Origin: Antilocapra americana
Lineage: Eukaryota > Chordata > Mammalia > Artiodactyla > Antilocapridae
Direction of reading: 5' to 3'
DNA length: 64,000 nt
NCBI GenBank assembly: GCA_007570785.1
Contig: ML664199.1
Span: 19,662,597 to 19,726,596, forward strand
Positions 11,704 through 22,741 of the stretch are shown here, piece after piece. Position 1 is the first letter of the stretch. Each line of letters starts with the position of its first letter. Under the pieces are notes generated by a model, which saw only the letters and a program-made list of their open reading frames with translations, made no database searches and had not been told where the DNA came from. The position numbers were made by a program, and so were the translations under genes.

Positions 11704-11869
11704 AAAAGTGCCTTAGAAGAGGAGAAAAAGAAAAAAATGAATGTACTTGTTCATTTGTCCCCTTCCCACAGCTTCTTCACATGGCCTCGAGGAGTTCTTC
11801 CCAGGATTTTTAACGTCTCGTAGGTAAGAGCAAATAAATACAGCGGAAGGTTTAAGGTGAAACCGAGCT

Positions 11870-12010
11870 TCCACTCCGCCTCAACAGTTTCAAAGCCTGT
11901 CTTTCCTCACGGGCATCCGCAATGGGGTGGGCGGCCTCAGCCATCGCCAGCAGAGGGCGCCACAGCGCTCCCTCAGCCCCACCTCTGGGCGTTGGCTCAG
12001 CAGCTGTGAA
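11870..12010. promoter_or_regulatory. CpG-dense patch, possible regulatory element
   Basis: Roughly nine CpG dinucleotides fall within about 140 bases, in a window that is otherwise strongly CpG-poor. It holds the CTCF-like motif at 11947-11961 and a palindromic GGCGCC. It is not a full CpG island: too short, and the GC content drops after about 12110. No gene start is visible next to it. Possible roles are an insulator, an enhancer or a distal promoter. Confidence 0.4.
11947..11961 (+). promoter_or_regulatory. Candidate CTCF binding site
   Basis: CCAGCAGAGGGCGCC fits the CTCF core consensus (CCASYAGRKGGCR) at every position. It lies in the only CpG-dense patch of the window and outside any repeat I can recognise, so it is not a by-product of a SINE. 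Occupancy cannot be judged from sequence. Confidence 0.55.
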
Positions 12011-12527
12011 GCACACACTTCATTTCAGCTGCTAGATTTAAATTGTGGGGAGGGAGGGCACGGTGGGCTGGGGCGTGTGTGTAGAGAGGGTGGCTCTGGA
12101 AGGCTTCCATTTAATTTATGAACCTTCACGGATAGCCACACTCATAACTAAGGTGCTATTTCCGGGATCTGACACATTTAATTTTGTGGTTGCCAGGTTT
12201 CTTTCATTTTTAGGAAAAGTAGTTACAGCCCTATTTGGAGTTTCCAAATTTAAAGCTGAATCCAAGTTTTTACTCTATCCTTGCTATAAATGGCATCCTA
12301 ATCATTTTGAGGGCCTCACAGGAAAAATGTGTAAGCACAAGACTCATCTTTTTCACACACTTTTGTTTCCCCTTTATGCAATGAGAACAAAGGTATTCAC
12401 TACAAACACTGGTGCGGGTAGAGTGAGGGGCATCTGAATATCACTGATCTTGGCCTGAGATTAGCCGACAGAAAAGAACCTGAGACTCCCTTTCCGGAAG
12501 CTGGAAGGCTATGGCGAGACAGGATAT
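12011..12527. other. Single-copy-looking DNA downstream of the CpG patch
   Basis: No exon or repeat recognised. G-rich at 12045-12090, then AT-rich. Confidence 0.4.
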
Positions 12528-12730
12528 GTTCAGTTGCTCTGCTGTGTTTGACTCTTTGCAAGCCCATAGACTGCAGCCTGCCAGGCTCCTCTGTCCATGG
12601 GAGTCTCCAGGTGAGAACACTGGAGTGGGCTGCCATTTTCTCCTCCAGGGGTTCTTCCCAATCCAGCATCTGCGTGGCATCTCCTGCATTTGCAGGTGGA
12701 TTCTTTACCACTGAGCCACCTGGAAAGCCC
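12528..12730 (-). mobile_element. Bov-tA SINE, antisense
   Basis: Inverted tail 'gttcagttgctctgctgtg', Bov-A unit 'gccaggctcctctgtccatg', then 'attctttaccactgagccac', the antisense tRNA head. Near full length. Confidence 0.92.
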
Positions 12731-13045
12731 CCCGGCCTCGTGGTGAAAAGCCCCATGTGGATCCTTTGTTTCTCTTTCGGTTTCTTTCCCTGTATAACTG
12801 AAGTGTTAGTTTCTTCCACATAGGATTGTTCAGAAGATTAAATTACTTACATTAATTACAGAGGCCCTTAAACCTGATAAGCGTCCAATGAGGTTTAGCT
12901 ATTGTCACTGCTATTATTGTCTCCATTAGGTGGCTTCTGTGAGGAGGAGAAAGCAAGAGTTTACATTCATAAGACAAAACACTCTGTGAAGTTCTGATCC
13001 ATAAAGAAATAAAAGCAACCGCTCCTCTAGAGGATGTATGAGGTG

Positions 13046-13242
13046 TGCATGCATACTCAGTCGCTAAGTCGTGTATGACTCTCTGTGCCTGTCAGACTCT
13101 TCTGTCCATGAGATTTTCCAGGCAAGAATACTGGGGTAGGTTGCCGTTTCCTTCTCCAGGGGATCTTCCCGATGGGCTTGAACTCATGTCTCCTGTGTCT
13201 CATCTGCACTGGCAGGCAGATTCTTTATCAGTGGGGGCCACC
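13046..13242 (-). mobile_element. Bov-tA SINE, antisense
   Basis: 'actcagtcgctaagtcgtgt', 'gattttccaggcaagaatac', 'ccttctccaggggatcttcc' and 'ggcaggcagattctttatca' appear in order. The end of the tRNA head is degraded. Confidence 0.92.
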
Positions 13243-14120
13243 ACAATTTGATTGTAATAAACTCAGATTACAATGTTTTCTATAGTTTAAGTCCCTTTCA
13301 GCAAAGAATTTAACGTTTGCTTTAGGCCAGTAAAAAGGGTTTGGTTTGTGGCATGTGCTTTGCTTGCAGGAAAAAGACCAAGCTGTATGAAAACACTGTT
13401 CTCTGAGCAGAAACCACGAGAGAATCTTGCTCTGTATCTTCATGAATGGGAATGATGGCTACTGAAGACGTGGTCACTTGGTCTGAGAGTCACTGTGAAG
13501 ATTTAATGGGGTCAGCAGTAGTGGTGTCACACTCTGGCTGTGGTCCGGGTGATCATTCTTTGGAAGTATCAGTGGAGCAAGGGAGGGGTGGCCCATGGTG
13601 ACTTGTCCAAAGTCACACAACCAATAGGCCCTGGAGTCAGGCAAGTGGTCTGATTGCAGAATCTATTGAGACATAGCCCCGCTTGGACTTTTGAGACATG
13701 GTTTACGTTGTTGTTTTTATTTTAATAGAAACATATGAGGAAAAAATATGAGTTCTAATTGTCATCTTACAGAAGAGAGGAGGGAATTTGCAATGATCCT
13801 GTTGTGAATATGGGGTGCTTCATGATACAGGAATTAACTTGGTAGAATATTTGATGGGTAAGTTCTAAAGGAATCCCCAAGGATGTTTCTCTCAGCAGAC
13901 TGTATGAGAGTCCCATCACAACAGGGATGACTTGGTGTCATTCTCAAGTTGGTCTCTTTGGTTCATAGGGTTTCCTGAGGAAAGATAGTCTATGAAGAGT
14001 TTTCAGTTATCAATAAAAGCTTGAACTAATCCCAAAATGTGGAGTTAGACCATTGTGCCCGGCACTGTGGTAGTCCAACAGTGGCAACATGGAAGCTAAC
14101 AAAGAAATATTCTATTGTAT
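13243..14120. other. Mostly unassigned, with one MIR-like piece
   Basis: Antisense MIR-like sequence at about 13585-13660 ('gacttgtccaaagtcacaca', 'ccctggagtcaggcaagtgg'). The remainder shows no repeat or gene. Confidence 0.45.
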
Positions 14121-14260
14121 GGGGACTTCCCTGGTGGGCCAGTGACTAAGACTTCAAGTTCCCAATGCAGGGGGTCCAGGTTTGACCCCTGGTTGGGGAA
14201 CTAGATCCCACACGCTACAACTAAAACTTGGCACAACCAAATAAATAAATATTAAAAAAG
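14121..14260 (+). mobile_element. CHR-2-type SINE, shortened
   Basis: Head 'ggggacttccctggtgggcc', 'aggtttgacccctggttggg', 'gaactagatcccacacgcta', then a tail 'aaataaataaatattaaaaa'. The internal body of long CHR-2 copies (compare 58237-58560) is missing. Confidence 0.85.
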
Positions 14261-15002
14261 AAACAGTTTATTATTATTCACATCATTTGCCACAACATCA
14301 CTTTGTCAAAGTGAAGAGTATTTTGCACCTCAAAAAATTATTTATGAAAAACACACAAATTTGCTTGCTTATTTATGGTGGGAAGTTATTCTAGAATTAC
14401 GACATTCTCCCTGCAAGTCCCACCCTTCCTCTTCAGAGGTGAAAGAATAGATTTTCAAAACAAAGCAGTCATGGGAAAGTTTGCAATGATTTCCTATCTT
14501 ATTTCCTGATGTAGAAGAGCAAAAGAATGTATAAAATCATAAACTTTATCACCATTTTCAAAACTGTCAAAATCAAAGCCTCTTGGTAAATGTATTTAAT
14601 GGAGTTCAGAAAAACCTCACTATGTCCAGCCACTAAAGTAACTGAAACATTTATTCTTCATCCACGGTGTCAGGGAGGGCACATGTTCGACAAAGATAAC
14701 ATGGATTTTCCTGCACTTCCTCCCTTTGGAGAAGAGCAAAGAAAAGTGTTAGGCACAGCAGAGTGGGTGCTGGGTGATTGCGACCACCCTCCTCACCCTA
14801 CTGCCATAACCAGGGCTTGGGCCACAGGACAGAGGGTCTCAGCATTATGGAACATCAGTCAGTGCAGCCTGGGCAAATGCACTCCCTATTTCTAGAGCCT
14901 GTGGAGGGACTCTGTGCCAGTCTTTGAGGGGTTTATGTGGCAAGAACAGTATTACTTTCTTCTAGAGAGTTACATTTCAAGACATGGTCTTCCCATATCA
15001 CC
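14261..15002. other. Single-copy-looking DNA, no gene seen
   Basis: No repeat assigned. A 101-residue frame at 14590-14895 (plus) has no recognisable domain. Confidence 0.4.
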
Positions 15003-15053
15003 AATACGGGTTTGGCCAAAAAGTTCATTTGGGTTTTTCTATAAGATGTTATG
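15003..15053 (+). repeat. Mariner-type inverted-repeat remnant split by a SINE
   Basis: The stretch containing 'tttggccaaaaagttcattt' and 'gggtttttctataagatgtt' resembles the terminal part of ruminant mariner/MITE elements (…GGTTGGCCAAAAAGTTCGTTC…). The element is cut by the dimeric SINE. After the SINE only the duplicated target 'aagatgttacgg' continues, so the far half has been lost or is unrecognisable. Confidence 0.6.
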
Positions 15054-15382
15054 GGCTTCCCTGGTTGCTCAGCTGGTAAAGAATCTGCCTTCAGTGCAGG
15101 ATACCCAGGTTCCATTCCTGGGTCGGGGAGATCCCCTGGAGAAGGGATAGGCCACCCATTCCAGTGTTCTTGGTCTTCTCTGGGGGTTCAGATTGTAAAG
15201 AATCTGCATGCAATGTTTGAGACCTGGGTTCGATCCCTGGGTTGGGAAGATCCCCTGGAGGAGGGCTTGGCAACCCACGCCAATACTCTTGCCTGGGGAA
15301 TCCCCATGGAGAGAAGAGCCAGGTGAGCTACCATCCATGGGGTGGCAAAGAGTCGGACACAACTAAGCGACTAAGCACACAA
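15054..15382 (+). mobile_element. Dimeric-head Bov-tA SINE (copy 1)
   Basis: Two tRNA-related heads lie in tandem. Unit 1 ('ggcttccctggttgctcagc' to 'ccattccagtgttcttgg') stops inside the Bov-A part. Unit 2 ('gggggttcagattgtaaag' onwards) is complete, ending 'agtcggacacaactaagcg'. The TSD is AAGATGTTATG at 15043-15053 and AAGATGTTACG at 15383-15393 (10 of 11). The join falls at the same point as in the copy at 42171-42475. Confidence 0.9.
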
Positions 15383-15393
15383 AAGATGTTACG

Positions 15394-16928
15394 GATGTAC
15401 AATATTTGCCCATTGGCTGGGAAACTCGAGGGTTTTCAATGCTGGCCTCTTAGTCTTTACATCTTCTAAGCTAAAGGATACCCTCACTTACATGAGCTTT
15501 CTGTTTTTCTCTCTGCCATATGCCAAGCAGTTGTAGCTGCTGCTGGTTTTTCTTGACAGGTCTGCATCCAGTAACAGAACTTCAACTTCACCCCCTGAAA
15601 TTCCATCTCTTCAAGAACCAAGCAATGTCTCTTTATAAATATTAGTGCTGCTTCTTGAAATGCAGGATGTTTCACTGGGAAAGGGGTCACATTACATCCC
15701 ATAGACCCTTAGGTTTCCTAAAATCTCAAAAGTATTTTATGGTCAAATAGGTTCCAGTTTGTGTTGCAGTATTTCATTCAGCACTTAAATCTGCCTCTTG
15801 GCTTTCAAAGTCATGAATTGCTTTACAGTCTATTTTCACACGTTCACAGCCTTATTTCTCCAATCACTCAATTATTTATTTAACCTGGATCTAATCCTCA
15901 GGGGTCAGTCAGTGTGTTCATCACAGAACCAGTTGAGAACACGGAGTTAGCAAGTGCAGAGCCTTTATCATATAGTCCTGTACTATGGCCCTGTGTGGAC
16001 ACACACACCACACACACACACACACACGTAGACTATATACTGACCGTATAGAAGGTAAGCTATGGAAAAGCGGAGGTTTACAAAATCATCTGGTCATATA
16101 CCTTAGAAATTCACCAAAGAAATGTTTAGTTCTCTGTAGATAAATCTTTTCTCTTAACCTTCTTTTATTCTTAGATTTCTTGAAGGACATTGATAGGTGA
16201 AGAGCAAGTCAATACTAAGTCACTGTAGGAGGTTATTGTCCTAGTATTAATTCTCCTGTGGTTTGAGCTTAGTGGTCTTTTCTTGTTTGCTTTTTTTTTT
16301 TTTTTCCTTTGACATTACAGGCACAGAACAATATGGAGTGCTAGCTCGCCTGCATTTTGAAAAATCACTTGGATTAATAATTCAGTCAGTTACCTTCTTC
16401 ATCTCTCCTCTTATCCTCAAATACAGGCAAATCCAAATCATTATATAAAATAATTAGGCTAATGATGCCTCCATCTTATAATCACTTTGACTGACAAACT
16501 GCACTTAATTTTAATTTCTTGAGACTCTCTTAGGTAACAGTTATTCTATATGATATATAATTCAGCATCTGCTTTAATGTTACTTTTTCTTTGACTTTTG
16601 CTCCCCATGCAAGGCAAACCTTAGCAGTTAATTGTGTTGAGTGAATTGAGTCATGCACAATTTATCACAGAAGCAGCAAGGCTACTCCCAGAGAGGTGAA
16701 ATGACACTTGTGACAAAAACCTTCTCAAATGATCCAAAGGAGGGATTTCTTTTTCAAAAGTTACATGAAGATGTGATTAATTGGAATAGCAGATAAATAA
16801 CATTTTTTTTTTCAATTTTAACATTTTATTCTGGGAATCAGTTAAAATCTTATCTATCCAACCAACTTAGAAAGGATAAAGCAAATATCAAATGCTACGT
16901 GTTTGAGGATCCTGTCTGCATCCCTAGT
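15394..16928. other. Single-copy-looking DNA with an (AC)n tract
   Basis: No gene or large repeat. (AC)n microsatellite at about 15999-16027 with one CC interruption. A poly-T tract at about 16291-16308 followed by 'acattacag' resembles a splice acceptor by chance. A TATA-like AT-rich stretch follows. Confidence 0.45.
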
Positions 16929-17056
16929 GGTGGCAGTTTAGTTGCTAAGTCATGTCCCACTTTTGTGACCCCATGGGCATAGCCTGCCATGGGCTACTCT
17001 GTCCGTGGGATTTCCCAGGAAAGAATACTGGAGTGGGTTGCCATTTCCTACTCCAA
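16929..17056 (-). mobile_element. Truncated Bov-tA SINE, antisense
   Basis: Inverted tail 'gtttagttgctaagtcatgt' and Bov-A unit to 'ggttgccatttcctactcc'. It stops before the tRNA head, so the element is 5' truncated. Confidence 0.88.
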
Positions 17057-17409
17057 AAGAACATTCTTAAAGGAAACTAGATAAACCTTATTTCAGTTCC
17101 AAAAGATAGTCATCTCTATTTTCATTATCCTATATCTCTGTCGCATCTCTGTTCTACCTCTCTTTTCCTTAGGAAGAGAAGAAGCAGAGGGAAGACAGGT
17201 CCTAGAAGGGACTATGAGAGGAAGGAGGATCTTGAGAATGGCTGGATTCAGGGGTAAATCTGTAGTCTCTGGAGGACAATGGTAACTGCCAGTAAGGAAG
17301 CAGAGATGGGATGAAGGAGGAGCACATGGAAAGCTATCAAGTGCTGGTTATGTTCTAGTCCTTGGAATGAATGAAGGATTCATACATAAAATATACCTAT
17401 ATGGATATA

Positions 17410-17617
17410 GTGGCACTAGTGGTAAAGAATCCGCCTGCCAATGCAGGAAACGCAAGAGATATAGATTTGATAGCTAGGTTGGGAAGAGTCCCTGGAGTAG
17501 GAAATAGCACCCTACTTGAGTATTCTTGCTTGGAAAATTCCATGGGCAAGTGGAGCCTTGTGGGCTACAGTCTGTGAGGTCGCGAAGAGTTGGACATGAC
17601 TGAGCACACTGTGAGTG
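17410..17617 (+). mobile_element. Bov-tA SINE
   Basis: 'actagtggtaaagaatccgc', 'gcctgccaatgcaggaaac', 'gagtattcttgcttggaaa', 'cgcgaagagttggacatgac'. Flanked by ATGGATATA at 17401-17409 and 17618-17626, a 9-base TSD. Confidence 0.92.
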
Positions 17618-17626
17618 ATGGATATA

Positions 17627-18779
17627 TATATTAGTGCATTACATATATTTTTGTTTTATCAAGTTTTAAATTTCAAATTATATTGTCAGCATCACAATTG
17701 CCACAAACTGGAGTTCAGTCTTATAAATTTTGACTGCTTTTTAAAAAATATTATTTTTTAGTCAGGATTATGAAGTAGAAAATTCTTAGGAACAAAGAAC
17801 CTACAGCTGGATAAAAATATCCTAGTATCCCTGTAATTCTCAAATGGAAAATATTTTTCCAGACACTTAGAGTAGACATTTTATTTGCTTCATCAAAAAG
17901 GCCTACTTATATAGATTCTTAGGTCCTCCTCTCTGTTATTACTTCTACTAGCCTATGTCAATGACAAAATGTTACACATTAGAAATAATGGCATTTTTTC
18001 AATTTATCACATACAAGAGGTTTCCATCTGTTGTATACAAGTGCCAAGAACAATAGTTCTTAACAAGTCTATCCGAATTTATCTAGCACAGCCTTTCTAT
18101 TTGATATCCACCTGGAGACGATACTCTTTAGAAATGGAACTTGAGACAGGTAAGCTTTTTGTGTGTCTCCTGAAGGCAAGGGAAGAATGGAAAGTTAATA
18201 AATAAACCCAAAACTGAAGTACTGCTCTGGGACACAGTATTGGATTATGAAATGGATTATTCAACTATCTAACCCATGTGAGCCCCAGGAGTTGGAGAGA
18301 GCAAGATACCCTGAAATCATGGAAACTTGGGCTATGTTGTCTGGTCATTTTTCATCCCATACAGTATGCTATTAGCCTCTGTTTGGTAGGCCCATTCTTG
18401 AGAGAGGAAAGCAAAAACATCTAAGCATGTGAGACACCAACAGTGAGCAACCACAAAAAAAGGGTTTAATAAAATTGATTCAAGGGAACCCTAAAATACA
18501 TTATCAGAATTCCTGGAGATTCCTCAGCTCAAGAGCAAATGATCCAGGCATTTTCAGAGGAGCACAAAAATCACAGGAGTCATCTCTTTTAAGTAGCAAG
18601 GTCAGTGACGTTGCCTCACCATGTTACAGAACACTACAGAACTGTCCAATCTCTCCTCTTGCTAGAAAAGACTTGGGGAAAAAACCTAGATTATGATGTC
18701 CAAGAGCCAGGGACCAGTATGTGAATGATTAGGATTAATTCTCAACACATAGAAGTGGGGCAAGAGAGAAATAGATTAC
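17627..18779. other. Single-copy-looking DNA, no gene seen
   Basis: AT-rich with no assignable element or exon. Confidence 0.4.
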
Positions 18780-19084
18780 CATCATCAACAGAGATAGCTT
18801 TAGTGAGATCATCTTTGTCAGTTAGAATAACAGAAGAAAATAAAATTGAATTTAGATGGCACCAGAAACTTTAATAAATAGAATATATATGAAAATCATG
18901 AACAGTATGAAAAGGCAAAAAGATATGACACTGAAAGATGAACTCCCCAGGTCAGTAGGTGCCCAATATGCTACTGGAGAAGAATAGAGAAATAACTCTG
19001 GAAAGAATGAAGAGACAGAGCCAAAGCAAAAACAACACCCAGTTATGATGTGACTGATGATGGAGGTAAAGTCTAATGCTGTAA

Positions 19085-19860
19085 AGAACAATACTGCATA
19101 GGAACCTGGAATGTTAGGTCCATGAATCAAGGTACATTGGAAGTGGTCAAATAGAAGACGGCAAGAGTGGACACTGACATGTTAGGAATCAGTAAACTAA
19201 ATGGACTGGAATTGGCGAATTTAACTCAGATGACCATTATATCTACTACTGTGGGCAAGAATCCCTTAGAAGAAATGGAGTAGCCCTCATAGTCAACAAA
19301 AGTGTCTGAAATGCAGTACTTGGGTGCAGTCTCAAAAATGAGAGAATGATCTCTGTTAATTTCCAAGGCAAACCATTTAATATCACAGTAATTCAAGTCT
19401 ATGGCCAAACCAGTAATGCCAAAGAAGCCGAAGCTGAACAGTTCTATGAAGATCTACAAGACCTTCTAGAACTAACACCCAAAAAAGATGTCCTTTTCAA
19501 CATAGGGGACTGGAATGCAAAAGTGGGGAGTCAAGAGATACTTGGAGTAACAGGCAAATTTGGCCTTGGAGTACAGAATGAAGCAGCTCAAAGGCTAACA
19601 GAGTTTTGCCAAGAGAACACACTGGTCAATGCAAACACCTTCTTCCAACAACACAAGACAAGAGACCCTACACATGGGCTTCACCATATGGTCAATAGCA
19701 AAACTAGATTGATTATATTCTTTGCAGCCAAAGATGGAGAAGCTCTATACAGTGAGCAAAAACAAGGCAGAGAGCTGATTATGGTTCAGATCATGAATTC
19801 CTTATTGCCAAATCCAGACTTAAATTGAAGAAAGTAGGGAAAACCACTAGACCATTCAAA
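19085..19860 (+). pseudogene. BovB endonuclease domain, broken
   Basis: This encodes the N-terminal endonuclease that nicks chromosomal DNA for target-primed reverse transcription. Readable stretches include an opening 'GTWNVRS'-like block at about 19100 (frame disturbed), RNGVALIVNKS at about 19270, MISVNFQGKPFNITVIQVYGQT-type strands from 19346, and the active-site block GDWNAKVG, whose D-W-N codons are at 19508-19516. The last catalytic block, Ser-Asp-His, is present at 19786-19794 but in a different frame from GDWN, so at least one indel separates them. A stop (TGA) follows 'aaaagtgtc' at about 19306. Homologous to AP endonucleases of non-LTR retrotransposons. Not functional as it stands. 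Confidence 0.88.
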
Positions 19861-20379
19861 TATGGCATAAATCAAGTCCCTTATGATTACATAGTGGAAG
19901 TGACAAATAGATTCAAGGGATTAGATCTGATAGACAGAGTGCCTGAAGAACTATGGATGGAGGTTCTTGGGATTGTACAGGAGGCAGTGATCAAGAATAC
20001 CCCCAAGAAAAAGAAATGCAAAAAGGCAAATGGTTGTCTGAGGAGGACTTACAAATACCTGAGAAAAGAAGAGAAGCTGAAGGCAAAGGAGAAAAGGAGA
20101 GATATACCCATTTGAATGCAGAGTTCCAAAAAAACAGCAATGAGAGATTAGAAAGCCTTTCTAGGTGATTAATGCAAAGAAACAGAGGAAAACAATAGAA
20201 TGGGAAAGACAAGAAATCTCTTCAAGAAAATTAGAGATACCAAGGGAACATTTCATGCAAAGATGGGCACAATAAAGGACAGAAATGGTATGGACCTAAC
20301 AGAAGCATAAGATATTAAGAAGAGATGGGAAGAATAAACAGAAGAACTATACAAAAAAGATCTTCATGACCCAGAAAAC

Positions 20380-21700
20380 CATGATGGTGTGATCTCTCAC
20401 CTAGAACTAGACATCCTGGAATGTGAAGTCAAGTGGGCCTTAGGACGCATCACCACTAACAAAGCTAATGAAGGTGATGGAATTCCAGCTGAGCTATTTC
20501 AAATCCTAAAAGATGATGCTGTGAAAGTGCTGCTCTCAGTATGCCAGCAAATTTGGAAAACTCAGTAGTGGCCACAAGACTGGAAAAGGTCAGTTTTCAT
20601 TCCAATCCCAAAGAGAAGGGCAATGCCAAAGAATAAAATTCTGCACAATTGCACACATCTCACACACTAGTAAAGTAGTGCTCAAAATTCTCTGAGTGAG
20701 GCTTCAATAGTATGTGACCTGAGAACTTCCAGATGTTCAAACTGGATTGCAAAAAGGCAAAGGAACCAGAGAACAAATTACCAACATATGCTGGATCATC
20801 AAAAAAGCAAGAGTGTTCCAGAAAAACATCTACTTCTGCTTTATTAACTATGCCAAAGCCTTTGACTATGTGGATCACAATAAACTGTGGAAAATTCTTG
20901 AAGAGATGGAAATACCAAACCACCTGACCTGCCTCCTGATAAATCTGTATGCAGGTCCAGAAGCAGCAGTTAGAACCAGATACAGAGCAACAGACTGATT
21001 CCAAATTTGGAAAGCAGTATGTTAAGGATATATATTGCCACCCTGCTTATTTAACTTATGTGCAGAGTACATCATGTGAACTGCTAGGCTGGATGAAGCA
21101 CAATCTGGAATCAAGATTGCCTAGAGAAATATAAGTAACCTCAGATACACAAACGTTACAGCAGAAAGCAAAGAACTAAAGAGCCTCTTGATGAAAGTGA
21201 GAGAGGAGAGTGAAAAAGTTGGCTTAAAACTCAACATTCAAAAAAGTAGATCATGGCATCTGGTCCCATCATTTCATAGAAAATAGATGGAGAAACAATG
21301 GAGACAGTGAGAGAATTTATATTCTTGGGCTCCAAAATTACTGCAGATGGTGACTGCAGCCATGAAATTAAAAGACACTTGCTTCTTGGGAGAAAAGCTA
21401 TGACCAACCTAGATAGCATATTAAAAAGCAGAGACATTAATTTGCTAATGAAAGTCCATCTAGTCAAAGCTATGGTTGTTCCAGGAGTCAAATATGGATG
21501 TGAGAGTTGGACTATAAAGAAAGCTGAGCACCGAAGAATTGAAGCTTTTGAACTCTCACATTGGAGAAAACTCTTGAGCACCCCCTGGACTGCAAGGAAT
21601 TCAAACCAGTCCATCCTAAAGGAAATCAGTCCTGAATACTCATTAGAAGGACTGATGATGAAGCTGAATCTCCCAATACTTTGGCCACCTGATGTGAAGA
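20380..21700 (+). pseudogene. BovB reverse transcriptase domain, broken
   Basis: Fragments of the RTE reverse transcriptase are readable in several frames: the finger region 'GDGIPAELFQILKDDAVKV' at about 20475, 'FCFINYAKAFDYVDHNKLWK' at 20835-20895 (the first conserved Asp motif, here YAKAFDYVD), and the C-terminal SILKSRD/GCESWTIKKAE region at 21410-21530. The central Y-A-D-D catalytic box is lost. Its equivalent at 21146-21157 reads Y-T-N-V, and the following bases show a small deletion. A TAG interrupts at 'actcagtagtggcc' (about 20565). No enzyme could be made. Confidence 0.88.
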
Positions 21701-21903
21701 ATTGACTAATTGGAAAAGACCCCAATGCTTAGAAAGAATGAAGACTGGAGAAAAGGATGACAGAGGATGAGATGGTTGGATGGCATCACTGACTCAATGG
21801 ACATGAGTTTGGGAAAGCTCCAGGAGTTGGTGATGCACAGGGAAGCCTGGTGTGCTGCAGTCCATGGGGTCAGACACAACTGAGCAACTGAACTGAACTG
21901 AGC

Positions 21904-22305
21904 TATGGCACCCAAAGGCTACCAACAGCTAGAAACCATCACCAATCCAGACTGAAGGAGCAAAGGGAAGAGACAGCACTACAGAAGCTCAGTGAAACTT
22001 GTCCCTTACTGAGAGGACAGGAGTTGTGCTGATGAAGGGATATAGTACTTGTAGAAATTCAGCCCAAAGAAGGCACTCAACCCCGACTTATCTTTCCTCT
22101 TGCATGTCTACATTATCAGGTGCCTCCTCTTGGTGGAACTGAACAAGTCAACAATAAGAGGGCTGAGGTGATGTGCACTTGGAAATTTAGCTTTCTGAGG
22201 ACCAGAATGGAGTGATAAAGGCTAGAGAATCAAACTGAGGTATGTGGTATGAGAAGTCAAATGGAGAGTAACCAGCACATCATCTAAAATATCATATCAT
22301 CAAAG
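21904..22305. other. Unassigned, possible old repeat
   Basis: The stretch from 'ggctaccaacagctagaaac' to 'ctttctgaggaccagaatgg' has the feel of an old mammalian interspersed repeat (a cytosine-rich '…gcctcctcttggtggaactg' block). I cannot name the family with confidence. Confidence 0.3.
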
Positions 22306-22741
22306 AATTTTTTTTAGATATTGTGTGTTTTTTATTTTTTTAATTAATTAATTAATTTTTCCTTTACAGTATCACGTTGGTTTTGCCACACATTGACATG
22401 AATCTTCCATGGGTATACATGTGTCCCCCTTCCAAAACTCCCCTCCCATCTCCCTCCCGATTCCATCCCTCTGGGTCATCCTGGTGCACCAGCCCTGAGC
22501 ACCCTGTATCAAGCATCAAACCTGGGCTGGTGATTCATTTCACACATAATAATTTACATGTTTCAATGCCGTTCTCCCATATCATCCCACCCTTGCCCTC
22601 TCCCATAGAGTCTAAAAGACTGTTCTATAGATCTGCATCTCTTTTGCTGTCTCGCATACAGGGTTATCGTTACTATTTTTCTAAATTCCATATATATGCA
22701 TTAGTATACTTTATTGTTGTTTTTCCTTCTGGCGTATGTGT
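22306..22741 (-). mobile_element. Ruminant L1 3' end, antisense
   Basis: It begins on the plus strand with the inverted A-rich tail (T-rich, 'ttaattaattaattaatttt'), then 'ttggttttgccacacattga', 'gaatcttccatgggtataca', 'cactgttgttt'-like and 'atatatgcattagtatactt', the 3' UTR of young ruminant L1. 5' truncated before ORF2. Two other pieces of the same family are at 43546-43621 and 61270-61484. Confidence 0.85.

Larger units (their letters stand above)
18780..21903 (+). mobile_element. Near full-length BovB (RTE-clade) LINE, decayed
   Basis: Longest BovB copy here, about 3.1 kb against a family length of roughly 3.2 kb; the left edge is approximate. In order: 5' leader ('aggcaaaaagatatgacact', 'aactccccaggtcagtaggt'), apurinic-like endonuclease, linker, reverse transcriptase, C-terminal domain, and a 3' end 'agcaactgaactgaactgag'. 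It has many frameshifts and stops, and its catalytic sites are damaged (see the two pseudogene entries), so it cannot mobilise itself. RTE elements reverse-transcribe their mRNA at a nicked chromosomal site. Confidence 0.93.

Noticed and set aside
11601..11823. Open frames with Cys-Val repeats
   Set aside because: Simply translation of the (TG)n microsatellite in three frames.
12400..12819. 139-codon minus-strand frame
   Set aside because: Most of it translates a Bov-tA SINE (GGSVVKNPPANAGD-type phrases, seen at many other SINEs in the window).
16285..16325. Poly-T followed by ACAG, as a splice acceptor with an exon behind it
   Set aside because: The following frame stops after about 40 codons with no donor or domain; poly-T tracts are common here (another at 55622-55642 precedes a MIR).
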